Positions 17,147 to 25,269 of a DNA stretch of 64,000 nt are shown piece after piece. Below the pieces are notes generated by a model that had not been told where the DNA came from, ran no database searches, and worked only from the letters and a program-made list of their open reading frames with translations. The DNA is from Vallitalea pronyensis. Its GTDB lineage: Bacteria > Bacillota > Clostridia > Lachnospirales > Vallitaleaceae. The first letter of the stretch is position 1. Every line of letters starts with the position of its first letter. Location: contig NZ_CP058649.1 in NCBI RefSeq assembly GCF_018141445.1, positions 763,001-827,000 on the forward strand. The letters are read 5' to 3'. A program made the position numbers and the translations under genes.

Positions 17147-17917
17147 ATGATAGAGGTTAAGCATCTAACCAAAATATATAAGCTAAACAAAAAGCAGAAG
17201 ATGGAGTTAAACACGAAAGCCAGCACTAAAATAGCTGTTAATGATGTGTCTTTTACAGCTCGTGAAGGTGAGATATTCGGTCTATTGGGTCCAAATGGAG
17301 CAGGAAAGACCACAACACTAAGAAGCATTGTTACCCTTCTGAAACCGACAAAAGGGCAGATCACCGTATCAGGGTATGACGTGGTAAAAGACAGTAAAGA
17401 AGTTAGAAAACGCATTGGGTTTTTAACCAATGAACTGAAACTTGACGGTCACTTTACCCCCAATTATACCATGGGATTTTTTGGAAGATTACATGGTATG
17501 AGCGAGACACAGATTGAGTCACGTAAGAAGGAGCTTTTTGATTACTTTGGTGTGAATAAATTTGCAGATAAAAAAATCAACGAGTTATCAACAGGTATGA
17601 AGCAAAAGCTATCCATTGCGGTGAGTGTCATACATGACCCTGAAGTGGTCATTTTTGATGAGCCAACCAATGGTCTGGATATCATCACAGCCAGAGCTGT
17701 TATGGCCTTTCTAGATAACCTAAGAACACAAGGTAAACTTGTTATTGTATCCACACATATCATGACCGTTGCTACTAAGCTATGTGACCGCGTGGGCATC
17801 ATTATCGATGGCAAGAAGGTCATAGAAGGCACCATTGGTGATGTATTGCGGGATACACAGTGTGATGATTTAGAGGATGCTTTTTTTAAACTCTATAAAG
17901 AAGCCATTGGTGATTAA
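17147..17917 (+). CDS. ABC transporter ATP-binding protein, NatA-like
   Basis: 256-residue ATPase of a NatAB-type exporter. Walker A GPNGAGKT near residue 48, ABC signature LSTGM near 147, Walker B VVIFDEP near 168, and the switch histidine in STHIM are present. An insert after strand one (KLNKKQKMELNTKAS) is typical of NatA. The frame opens at 17111, but GAGGAGG at 17133-17139 fixes the start at ATG 17147. The paired permease follows after 29 nt. Confidence 0.93.
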   Translation: MIEVKHLTKIYKLNKKQKMELNTKASTKIAVNDVSFTAREGEIFGLLGPNGAGKTTTLRSIVTLLKPTKGQITVSGYDVVKDSKEVRKRIGFLTNELKLDGHFTPNYTMGFFGRLHGMSETQIESRKKELFDYFGVNKFADKKINELSTGMKQKLSIAVSVIHDPEVVIFDEPTNGLDIITARAVMAFLDNLRTQGKLVIVSTHIMTVATKLCDRVGIIIDGKKVIEGTIGDVLRDTQCDDLEDAFFKLYKEAIGD

Positions 17918-17946
17918 GATAGGATGAAAGGAAAGGGTGGAAAGCC

Positions 17947-19164
17947 ATGTTAATGAATGTGATTAAAAAAGAATTAAAACGCGTTTTTTCAGATAGAAGA
18001 TTGGTATTCTCTTCATTTATTATGCCTGCTGTCATGATCTTTGTCCTGTATTCGTTTATGGGAAGCATGTTAAGCAATCAGAAAAGTGATGTGGAAGAGC
18101 ATCAAACCAACGTCTATGTTCAGAATGCTCCAGAGGGATTTGAACAGTTTGCAGATAACCAAGACTTAAATATAAACATCGACTATATCGGCCCTGGTGA
18201 CGATATAGCCACCATTAAAGAGGATATAAAAATAGGCGATGTGGATTTACTTGTTCAGTTTGAAGAGGGATTTCTGGATAAGGTAAAAGGCTACGACCAA
18301 TTTGATGCACCTCCACAAGTAAAAACATTCTATAATCCCACAGAAGATTATTCCCAGAAGGGAAGAAGTACATTTGTAAGTACCATACTCAGTAACTATC
18401 AGAGGGATTTATTAGCAGAGCGTTTTGGTAACGAGAGCTATGCCGTTGCCTTTGACATTGACCGTAATAAAGCTGAGAGTATTGTTGTGGATGAACAGAA
18501 GGCATCAGGTCAAGGCATAAGCAATATTCTACCCATGCTCATCGCCATTATTTTATTCTCTGGTGCCATGGGTATCGGTATTGATACCATTGCTGGTGAA
18601 AAAGAGAGAGGCACCATGTCCACGTTATTATTAACACCTGCTAAGCGTGAAACCATTGCTCTTGGTAAGATTATTGGACTTGGTATTGTGGCCATTATTA
18701 GTGCAACCACATCTTTTATTGCCATTCTTGCATCCTTACCGTCATCCTCCAATGTATTAACAGGTGAATCCTCTATGAATCTTGGTGCCATACAGTTTAC
18801 ACCGTTACAAATGGTTCAATTGTTAGTGATTATGTTAACCCTTGTGGCTATATTTGTTGGGTTAATCAGTTTGATTTCCGTAAGAGCCCGTACGGTTAAA
18901 GAAGCAGGAACTTACATTGCACCTGTTTATATGGTTGTTATGATTGCCGCTTTCTCAACATTATTTGGCAGTGGAGCTGATGAACTTTACCAATTTGCTA
19001 TTCCGATCTACGGTAGTGTATCAGCTATCAAAGCATCATTAGCTTTTGATTTAACTATGAACCAATTCTTAGTATCGGCCCTATCAGCATTGATTACCAG
19101 TTTAATCTTGATTAAACTTATCACCATGACCTTTAATGATGAAAAAGTGATGCTGAATGCCTAG
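17947..19164 (+). CDS. ABC transporter permease, NatB-like
   Basis: 405-residue ABC-2 permease. One membrane helix near residues 22-42, then a large extracytoplasmic loop (about 45-190), then five or six helices in the C-terminal half. GEKERGTMSTLLLTPAKRETIALGK (about 217-241) is the conserved coupling motif of NatB/YhaP-type permeases. With the ATPase it forms an exporter; in Bacillus NatAB extrudes sodium, but many relatives export other compounds. Terminator at 19262-19302. Confidence 0.9.
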   Translation: MLMNVIKKELKRVFSDRRLVFSSFIMPAVMIFVLYSFMGSMLSNQKSDVEEHQTNVYVQNAPEGFEQFADNQDLNINIDYIGPGDDIATIKEDIKIGDVDLLVQFEEGFLDKVKGYDQFDAPPQVKTFYNPTEDYSQKGRSTFVSTILSNYQRDLLAERFGNESYAVAFDIDRNKAESIVVDEQKASGQGISNILPMLIAIILFSGAMGIGIDTIAGEKERGTMSTLLLTPAKRETIALGKIIGLGIVAIISATTSFIAILASLPSSSNVLTGESSMNLGAIQFTPLQMVQLLVIMLTLVAIFVGLISLISVRARTVKEAGTYIAPVYMVVMIAAFSTLFGSGADELYQFAIPIYGSVSAIKASLAFDLTMNQFLVSALSALITSLILIKLITMTFNDEKVMLNA

Positions 19165-19261
19165 GTGATGATTCTGGTGTAGATAAAATACTTATACAGC
19201 TGTTACACAGTAAATAGTCGCCTATGATGTAGTATGCCTAACAGATTAAAAATAAAGTCAT

Positions 19262-19302
19262 AGAAGGTGTTATACCCATTAGGGATGTAGCACCTTCTTT
19301 TT
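19262..19302 (+). terminator. Terminator of the NatAB-like operon
   Basis: Stem AGAAGGTG (19262-19269) with CACCTTCT (19291-19298), further pairing TA/TA inside, followed by TTTTT. Good intrinsic terminator. Confidence 0.85.
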
Positions 19303-19344
19303 ACATATCATTCTATATGAAAGGTATACAAAGGGTGTAACCTT

Positions 19345-19353
19345 TGGTATAAT
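19345..19353 (+). promoter_or_regulatory. Extended -10 promoter of manA-cca
   Basis: TGGTATAAT is a perfect extended -10 (TGNTATAAT). The hexamer at the -35 distance, TATACA (19325-19330), is poor. It lies 83 nt upstream of the manA-like start. Confidence 0.5.
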
Positions 19354-19435
19354 CGATAGAAGAATAGAAGCTAGAAACAGATGGTTTCTTCATATACTTA
19401 TGCATGGCGTAAAATGTACTTGAAAGGAGAAAAGC

Positions 19436-20485
19436 ATGTTATATCCATTATTTTTTGAAGCTGATTATAAAGAGCGTGTATGGGGAGGTACTTCCCTTAG
19501 AGACCGATTAAATAAGAACATACCTTATGAGCACACCGGTGAGAGTTGGGAAGTTGCCTGCCATGAAAACGGTAATTCCATCATTCGTAATGGTTTACTC
19601 AAAGGGATAACCTTAAAAGAAGCATTAAAGATTCATGGAAAAGAAATAATAGGCAAAGACATGAAAGAGGGGGAGAAATTTCCACTGCTTATAAAATTCA
19701 TTGATGCTAAGGATAAGCTGTCTGTTCAAGTACACCCTGAAGATGCTTATGCCATGGTACATGAGGATGGGGAACTGGGAAAAAGTGAAGCTTGGTATAT
19801 TCTGGATGCCAAGCCAGGCGCTAAGCTGATTGCAGGGCTACAGGATCGTGTGACCAAAGAAGATTTTGTGAAAGCTTTGGAAAAAGGACAGTTGGAACAA
19901 GTCCTTCATGAAGTAGAGGTACAGGCAGGGGATGTGATTAATATTCCAGCAGGATTCGTTCATGCCATAGAAGATGGGATTATGTTGGCTGAGATACAAC
20001 AGAATTCCGATACAACTTATCGGGTCTATGATTGGAATCGAGTGGGTCTTGATGGTAAAAGCCGAGAACTCCATGTGGATAAATCCCTTGATGTGATTGA
20101 TTTTGAAGGCAAGCATCCAAAAGATATTGCCAAGGGGTTATGTATAAAAAAGGGTAAGAATGACATAATCTACTATGTAGCTAACAGCTATTTTTCATTG
20201 GAGCAATTAAACCTGAATGAGCCAATGATGGTCACTGAACAGAAGACATACCGTATCTATATGTGTGTAAATGGAGAAGGAAAAGTGCTCTATAATGGAC
20301 AATCTTATCCTTTTACATTAGGGGATACGTTTATGATACCTGCCGAAATAGACACTTATACTTTAGAGGGTCATGCTACATTGGTACAGACGTATATACC
20401 TGATATTCAGAAGGATATCCTAGATGTGTTACAAGCAGCAGGTTATACACTAGAAGATATTCATAAACATGTAAGAATAGGTTAG
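19436..20485 (+). CDS. manA: Mannose-6-phosphate isomerase, class I
   Basis: 349 residues, the length of the short Bacillus-type enzyme. It interconverts mannose 6-phosphate and fructose 6-phosphate in the cytoplasm. The zinc site is visible as SVQVHPEDAYA near residue 95 together with the SEAWYILD glutamate and the histidine in NIPAGFVHAIEDG near 180; the N-terminal WGGTSL is also typical. AAAGGAG at 19421-19427 precedes the ATG. The product could feed GDP-mannose for the surface glycans made elsewhere in the window. The CCA-adding enzyme follows after 33 nt. Confidence 0.95.
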   Translation: MLYPLFFEADYKERVWGGTSLRDRLNKNIPYEHTGESWEVACHENGNSIIRNGLLKGITLKEALKIHGKEIIGKDMKEGEKFPLLIKFIDAKDKLSVQVHPEDAYAMVHEDGELGKSEAWYILDAKPGAKLIAGLQDRVTKEDFVKALEKGQLEQVLHEVEVQAGDVINIPAGFVHAIEDGIMLAEIQQNSDTTYRVYDWNRVGLDGKSRELHVDKSLDVIDFEGKHPKDIAKGLCIKKGKNDIIYYVANSYFSLEQLNLNEPMMVTEQKTYRIYMCVNGEGKVLYNGQSYPFTLGDTFMIPAEIDTYTLEGHATLVQTYIPDIQKDILDVLQAAGYTLEDIHKHVRIG

Positions 20486-20518
20486 ATTTTAATAGAGGTT
20501 AATAAGAGGATGATCGTC

Positions 20519-21859
20519 ATGAAGGACATAAAAATAGATATGCCAGATTATGCAAGGCAAATCATTGAAAGGCTTAATGACCATGGGTATGAAGCTTATG
20601 TGGTTGGTGGTTGTGTAAGAGATCAATTAATTGGCAGGGAACCTAACGATTGGGATATTACCACGTCTGCATTGCCACAGCAAGTGAAAAAGTTATTTGG
20701 GAAAACCATTGATACAGGATTACAGCATGGTACCGTAACCATCATGATTGGAAAAGAGCCTATCGAAGTAACCACTTATCGGATTGATGGAAAGTACGAA
20801 GATAACAGACGGCCCAAATCCGTTGCCTTCACCAATCAGCTGGTGGAAGACCTTAGAAGAAGGGATTTTACCATTAATGCCATGGCATACCATCATAAAG
20901 AGGGTCTTGTGGATGCTTTTCATGGTGTGGCCGACTTAGAGCAAGGTATTATCCGTTGCGTTGGCAACCCCCATGAGCGTTTTAATGAAGATGCCCTTAG
21001 AATGCTTCGAGCCATACGCTTTGCTGCACAATTGGATTATGCATTGGATGAAGCGACAGGGCAAGCAATAACAGATTTAGCAGATTTGATTAGACATGTA
21101 AGCATGGAACGTGTTCATGTAGAACTGAATAAATTACTCATAAGCAATCACCCCATGCGGTTTATGGATATTCATCGATATGGTTTAATGCCCTATGTAA
21201 TGCCCGAATTTTTACCTTGTATTGGTAATCATCAGCACCATCCCTATCATCATTATCCAATTGGTGAACATATCATGCGGTCCGTAGAAGCTATCAGAGC
21301 AGAAAAAACACTTCGATGGACCATGCTCCTACATGATATAGGAAAACCAGAGAAAAAGACCACAGATGAAGACGGTATCGACCATTTCTATGGCCATGAG
21401 CAATTAAGCGCGGATATGGCATATGCTATCTTAAATCGATTAAAATTTGACAAAAAAACCTTGAATAGAATTGTAGCCTTAATTGCCTGTCATGATATAC
21501 GTGTAGAAGACCAACCCAAAAGGGTAAGACGTGCTGTGAATAAAATCGGTACCCATTTATTTGATGATTTTCTAGCCGTACAAGAAGCAGATATGCGGGC
21601 ACAGCATCCAGATAAATTAGAAGAACGGCTTATTGTATTAGATAAGGTCAGGGCAATATGGCAAAGGATTCAAGAAGAAGGTCAATGTGTGACAATAAAA
21701 GACTTAAAGATTAATGGTAGAGACTTGATCAACCATGGTTTTAAGGAAGGTAAAGAAATAGGCGATATTCTACAACACTTACTGAATAAGGTCATTGAAG
21801 AACCTGCCTTGAATAACAGAGATATGTTGTTAGAGATCCTTGAGACATTAAAAAAATAA
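20519..21859 (+). CDS. cca: CCA tRNA nucleotidyltransferase with HD domain
   Basis: 446 residues. The class II nucleotidyltransferase head shows VVGGCVRDQLIGRE near residue 28 and the metal-binding DWDITTSA near 43, then LRRRDFTINAMAYH. The C-terminal part holds an HD motif, LLHDIGKP, near 270, with GHE downstream. These enzymes add or repair the CCA end of tRNAs; the HD domain may add phosphatase activity. Two ATGs (20510 and 20519) are possible; AGAGGA at 20505-20510 suits the second. In an apparent operon with manA, ending at a clear terminator. Confidence 0.93.
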   Translation: MKDIKIDMPDYARQIIERLNDHGYEAYVVGGCVRDQLIGREPNDWDITTSALPQQVKKLFGKTIDTGLQHGTVTIMIGKEPIEVTTYRIDGKYEDNRRPKSVAFTNQLVEDLRRRDFTINAMAYHHKEGLVDAFHGVADLEQGIIRCVGNPHERFNEDALRMLRAIRFAAQLDYALDEATGQAITDLADLIRHVSMERVHVELNKLLISNHPMRFMDIHRYGLMPYVMPEFLPCIGNHQHHPYHHYPIGEHIMRSVEAIRAEKTLRWTMLLHDIGKPEKKTTDEDGIDHFYGHEQLSADMAYAILNRLKFDKKTLNRIVALIACHDIRVEDQPKRVRRAVNKIGTHLFDDFLAVQEADMRAQHPDKLEERLIVLDKVRAIWQRIQEEGQCVTIKDLKINGRDLINHGFKEGKEIGDILQHLLNKVIEEPALNNRDMLLEILETLKK

Positions 21860-21867
21860 AGAATTTG

Positions 21868-21920
21868 ACCACTATATATAGATGGAAAACATGATTTTCA
21901 ACTATATATAGTGGTTTTTT
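21868..21920 (+). terminator. Terminator after cca
   Basis: Perfect 14-bp stem (21868-21881 with 21902-21915, core CCACTATATATAG) and T6 tail. Confidence 0.92.
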
Positions 21921-21961
21921 AATACCCCTTTTTTTCCATAAGAAATAATTATTTCCTGTCC

Positions 21962-21990
21962 TCATATTTGTGAAAAGTATTACATATATT
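21962..21990 (+). promoter_or_regulatory. Candidate sigma-E promoter of the cotS-like gene
   Basis: TCATATT at 21962-21968 matches the sigma-E -35 (KMATATT) exactly; after a 14-nt spacer CATATATT (21983-21990) matches the -10 (CATACAHT) at 7 of 8. Mother-cell expression fits a coat protein. Leader of about 70 nt to the ATG at 22068. Confidence 0.6.
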
Positions 21991-22067
21991 TTAAAGTAGA
22001 CCTATACGGATTTAGGCGATTCCACATATTTAGAATATATGACAAGTGCTAAGGTTGGGGTGATTGG

Positions 22068-23066
22068 ATGCTTGAAGAATACAATAACATATTTGAACAA
22101 TTTCAAGTGAAAGTGAAAAATGGTTATAAGGGACGAGGAGCGTACATATTAGATACGGATAAAGGGCTTAAGCTTTTTAAAGAAATCCGTATGCGTAAAG
22201 AAAAGATTAAGTTTATGTATGAAATAGAAGAATACCTACATAATAAAGGCTTCACCAATATTGATCGGTTAAATGTATCCATTAACCATGATCCATACAT
22301 AGAAGAAGATGGTACCCTCTACATTCTAAAAAATTGGGTGAATGGCAGAGAAATATTTTTTAATGATGAAGAAGAAATATATAAAGCGGTTAAAAACCTA
22401 GCAATTCTTAGCAAATCAGGTACTAATTTCCCAAGAGGAAGTAAGTATAAAAATTATATTAAACTGGGTACGTTGTGTACAAAATTAAACAAACATAATG
22501 TAGAGCTGGTCAGAATACGTAATAAAATACGCCGTGTTGGTAAGTGGTCAGAATTTGATATCAGCTTTTTAAGCAGCTTTCATTATTACCACCAAAAAGC
22601 CGTAGAAGCTCTTAGTCTAATGGAAGCATCCGGTTATGATAAGCTAATCGAACACTACAAAAAGAAAAATCCCATCATCCACGGGCAATATATTCATCAT
22701 AACATTTTAGTGGGTAATAAAAAACTCTATACCATGAATTTTGATTATTGTAACATTGACCTACCCGTTATTGATCTTTATCGGCTTCTACGTAAGGTAT
22801 TAGAGAAAAATGATTGGCATGTTAAATTGGGAATAAAAGCCATTGATATTTATAATAGCATTAGCCCATTAAGTACGGAAGAGCTCCAGACATTACTCTA
22901 TCTCATTATGTACCCTGAGAAGTTTTGGAAGATTAGTAACTATTACTTTAACCTTAATCGTGCATGGAAGCCAAAACAAAGTCTGATTAAGCTAAATAAG
23001 TTAATTGCTCAGAAGGATAAAAAGGAGCGATTTGTGAAGGCGTTACAGAAGTCACTTGCTAAATAA
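22068..23066 (+). CDS. CotS-like spore coat protein (kinase-fold)
   Basis: 332 residues with the aminoglycoside-phosphotransferase/choline-kinase fold of the CotS family of spore coat proteins. The N-terminal lobe starts with NGYKGRGAYILDTDKGLKLFKE; the catalytic-loop position reads IIHGQYIHHNIL near residue 203, where active kinases have HGD, and the metal-binding loop reads NFDYCNIDLPVIDL near 223. The aspartate-to-glutamine change suggests a pseudokinase, as is reported for many coat kinases. GGGGTGATTGG precedes the ATG. A sigma-E-type promoter supports mother-cell expression in sporulation. Confidence 0.75.
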   Translation: MLEEYNNIFEQFQVKVKNGYKGRGAYILDTDKGLKLFKEIRMRKEKIKFMYEIEEYLHNKGFTNIDRLNVSINHDPYIEEDGTLYILKNWVNGREIFFNDEEEIYKAVKNLAILSKSGTNFPRGSKYKNYIKLGTLCTKLNKHNVELVRIRNKIRRVGKWSEFDISFLSSFHYYHQKAVEALSLMEASGYDKLIEHYKKKNPIIHGQYIHHNILVGNKKLYTMNFDYCNIDLPVIDLYRLLRKVLEKNDWHVKLGIKAIDIYNSISPLSTEELQTLLYLIMYPEKFWKISNYYFNLNRAWKPKQSLIKLNKLIAQKDKKERFVKALQKSLAK

Positions 23067-23453
23067 TAATGGGAAAATAAAAGAGACCATATAGACTAGA
23101 TGCTTATATTCGTATTTAGTCGATATGGTTTTTCGTACGCTTGCCTAATAAAATTTGAAAAATTAGCCTAGGAATATGAACACATAATAATTGAATTGTA
23201 AAAAAAATCTGCTTATATTAATTGTTTTCCACATAAACTATGGACATGTACTGATTAACAAGATAAAATAATGTAATAAGCATCATTGTTATTTTACTTT
23301 TAACTATCAGAAAATAATCGTGGGTTCAATAAAGTTTAAGTTATTCCAATACATAAACTATCAGCAGAAGAAACATCATAAGAGCCATTAGATATTTGTT
23401 TAATAGGTAGAATAACTTAAAGGGTTAACAATACTTGGAAAAGGAGATTTTAT
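23067..23453 (+). other. 387-nt intergenic region with terminator and inverted repeat
   Basis: Starts with the terminator at 23086-23133. Further on a perfect 12-bp inverted repeat, TTTAAGTTATTC (23335-23346) and GAATAACTTAAA (23410-23421), with 63 nt between, ends 32 nt before the next ATG. No ORF with a ribosome binding site. Confidence 0.75.
23086..23133 (+). terminator. Terminator of the cotS-like gene
   Basis: Interrupted stem: ACCATAT and GACTA on the left pair with TAGTC and ATATGGT on the right, followed by TTTTT. Ends transcription just after the cotS-like gene. Confidence 0.75.
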
Positions 23454-24953
23454 ATGAAGAAATTATGTGCGATCGTACTAATGGTAACGCTGTTCATGAC
23501 AGGTTGTTCTAAGTTAGATGAATATGATGTAGGTATGGAGCTATTGACCATGGAGCTGAACTCACCTCAGCATTGGGGTTTTAATAGTGAGACATCTCCA
23601 GAAAATTATTTTAATAGAATCCTCTTAAATGGTGTGTATATACCTAGCTTAGAATTATGGCGTAGTCAAGGCGAGTTTAAGTATCCCATGATTCATGATG
23701 ATGATGTCATCACAGAAAAATTTTTGGATGGACTCAAAGATGTAGAAGGTTTGGTAAAGCGCTCTACTGTTCCTGAAATCACCTATACACCAGGTGTCAC
23801 ATTTTTAAAGTATCTTAAGAATGAAGATTTTGTATCTTATCATTATAATATACCTGGTAATGGCTATACAGCAGAACTTCGTTTTGATCTTCCAGAAGTA
23901 ATAGATGACATATTAGGAACAGATTTGGGAGTAAAAATTGTTGTACAACGGGATAACATCGGTCAATATATTAATTATGATAGGTATTCAGGTATCTATA
24001 TGCGTTATGTTGTTGCCTTAACAAAGTCTAAAGGTTACATTGAAAAAAAAGAACTTGCTTATTTTAAACCATTAGCAGACCGTTTAGCCGATGCAATCAT
24101 CGTAGGTAAGTATCCCAATACAATTGCCAGAGAGCTTGTAATAGACTCCGTTAATCGTGACGATTATGTAATGGCACTACAGAACTATTTACATGAACAA
24201 TTTAATAGTTATGCAGAGCAGTCCTATGGCGAGGTTTTGTTACTAGAGCGAGGATTGTTTCGATTTGATAATAACTGGGAGAACCCTGTGATATATTCCC
24301 GTAGAGATAGAGAAACATTTAAAAATGAAGGCACATTGAGTACAAATACATTTAGTAATTATATGAAAGATGCTGTTCAAGACGAAGCCACGTTCAACTG
24401 TACGTTGACAGATATTGATACATCTTGGGCAAAAGACACCATTATAGCTTTAGCCAATCGTGGGGCTATAAACGGATTTCCAGACCATACATATAAGCCT
24501 AAGAAGAAGATTCTTGGTTATGAGTTTGTCACCATGTTTACTAAAGTATTTTATGGTGACCATCAAACGCTTAATGACCCAAAAGATGTAAGGGGTGTTG
24601 AAGATGCTGTAAGAATTAACTATTATGAATGGTGGCGACCTTATTTTGTCCTAGCTGGGAAGTATATCAAAGATGATCGTAGCTATGAGCTATTACAGAA
24701 TATGAAAAAAGAGCTCAAACGAGAAGAAGTAGCCTATATGGTGGCTAACCAACTAAAATTAGACCTACAGAAGGAACCAACAGTGATTCCAAAAGATATT
24801 AACGAAGCAGATTCGTTTTATAAACCCTACATAAATGCATGTATGTCAACTGGAGCACTTAACGGTGTAGGGGACGGTTTATTCAATCCAAAAGGGTCTG
24901 TGACAAGGGAGCAAGCTGCTCAAGTCATCTATAATGTCTTACACTATCAATAG
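23454..24953 (+). CDS. Lipoprotein with C-terminal SLH domains
   Basis: 499 residues. Lipobox LFMTGC with lipidation cysteine C18. The large N-terminal domain (about 20-310) is not recognised. The C-terminal part has two S-layer-homology-like segments: one near 317-365 (DIDTSWAKDTIIALANRG and GFPDHTYKPKK) and one near 446-499 (FYKPYINACMSTGALNGVGDG and FNPKGSVTREQAAQVIYNVL). SLH domains bind pyruvylated cell-wall polymer, so this protein may link the membrane and the wall. AAAGGAG precedes the ATG. An inverted repeat occupies its leader; an independent terminator follows, so it is a single-gene unit next to the giant surface protein. Confidence 0.8.
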   Translation: MKKLCAIVLMVTLFMTGCSKLDEYDVGMELLTMELNSPQHWGFNSETSPENYFNRILLNGVYIPSLELWRSQGEFKYPMIHDDDVITEKFLDGLKDVEGLVKRSTVPEITYTPGVTFLKYLKNEDFVSYHYNIPGNGYTAELRFDLPEVIDDILGTDLGVKIVVQRDNIGQYINYDRYSGIYMRYVVALTKSKGYIEKKELAYFKPLADRLADAIIVGKYPNTIARELVIDSVNRDDYVMALQNYLHEQFNSYAEQSYGEVLLLERGLFRFDNNWENPVIYSRRDRETFKNEGTLSTNTFSNYMKDAVQDEATFNCTLTDIDTSWAKDTIIALANRGAINGFPDHTYKPKKKILGYEFVTMFTKVFYGDHQTLNDPKDVRGVEDAVRINYYEWWRPYFVLAGKYIKDDRSYELLQNMKKELKREEVAYMVANQLKLDLQKEPTVIPKDINEADSFYKPYINACMSTGALNGVGDGLFNPKGSVTREQAAQVIYNVLHYQ

Positions 24954-25052
24954 AATAGGCATTGTATTATTTATATTAAGGCATATGACTTGATTCAGTT
25001 CCAAATGGTTTATACTATAATGGTTTAGGTAATAAAATATATAACGATTAAT

Positions 25053-25086
25053 AAAAAATCCTTGCATTGATTGCAAGGATTTTTTT
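25053..25086 (+). terminator. Terminator after SLH lipoprotein
   Basis: Stem AAAAAATCCTTGCA (25053-25066) with TGCAAGGATTTTTT (25072-25085), 5-nt loop, T7 tail. Symmetric, so probably active in both directions. Confidence 0.92.
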
Positions 25087-25114
25087 GGACTCAATAATCT
25101 AATGACTAAAGTAG

Positions 25115-25209
25115 AAAAATGTCGAAAAACTCTTGTCAAGTGTTGTTTGTCCAATAAATCATGTCGTTTGTCAGGAATTATTGAAAATTCAATGCCTAAT
25201 CTGTATGAT
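25115..25209 (+). promoter_or_regulatory. Promoter of the giant surface protein with Spo0A-box-like sites
   Basis: AAAAATGTC (25115-25123) forms part of a perfect Spo0A box TGTCGAA (25120-25126). After exactly 38 nt comes TGTCGTTTGTCAGGA (25162-25176), then 4 nt, TTGAAA (25181-25186), 17 nt, TATGAT (25204-25209). The same order and spacings occur before the peptidoglycan hydrolase (31094-31188). This looks like a sigma-A promoter activated from tandem upstream sites. Confidence 0.65.
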
Positions 25210-25269
25210 AAACAACAAGAGACAAGCTTAAGCTATAAAATGCCTTAAACAATAATAAGGAGGTTTTGA

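Larger units (their letters stand above)
24954..25269 (+). other. 316-nt intergenic region: terminator and regulated promoter
   Basis: Contains the terminator 25053-25086 and the Spo0A-box-like promoter 25115-25209, both listed separately. Short minus-strand frames here have no ribosome binding site. Confidence 0.8.

Noticed and set aside
25162..25190. Sigma-H promoter (AGGAATT as -35)
   Set aside because: No GAAT -10 at the right distance, and the matching position before 31267 reads AGGATGA; the TTGAAA-17 reading fits both copies better.
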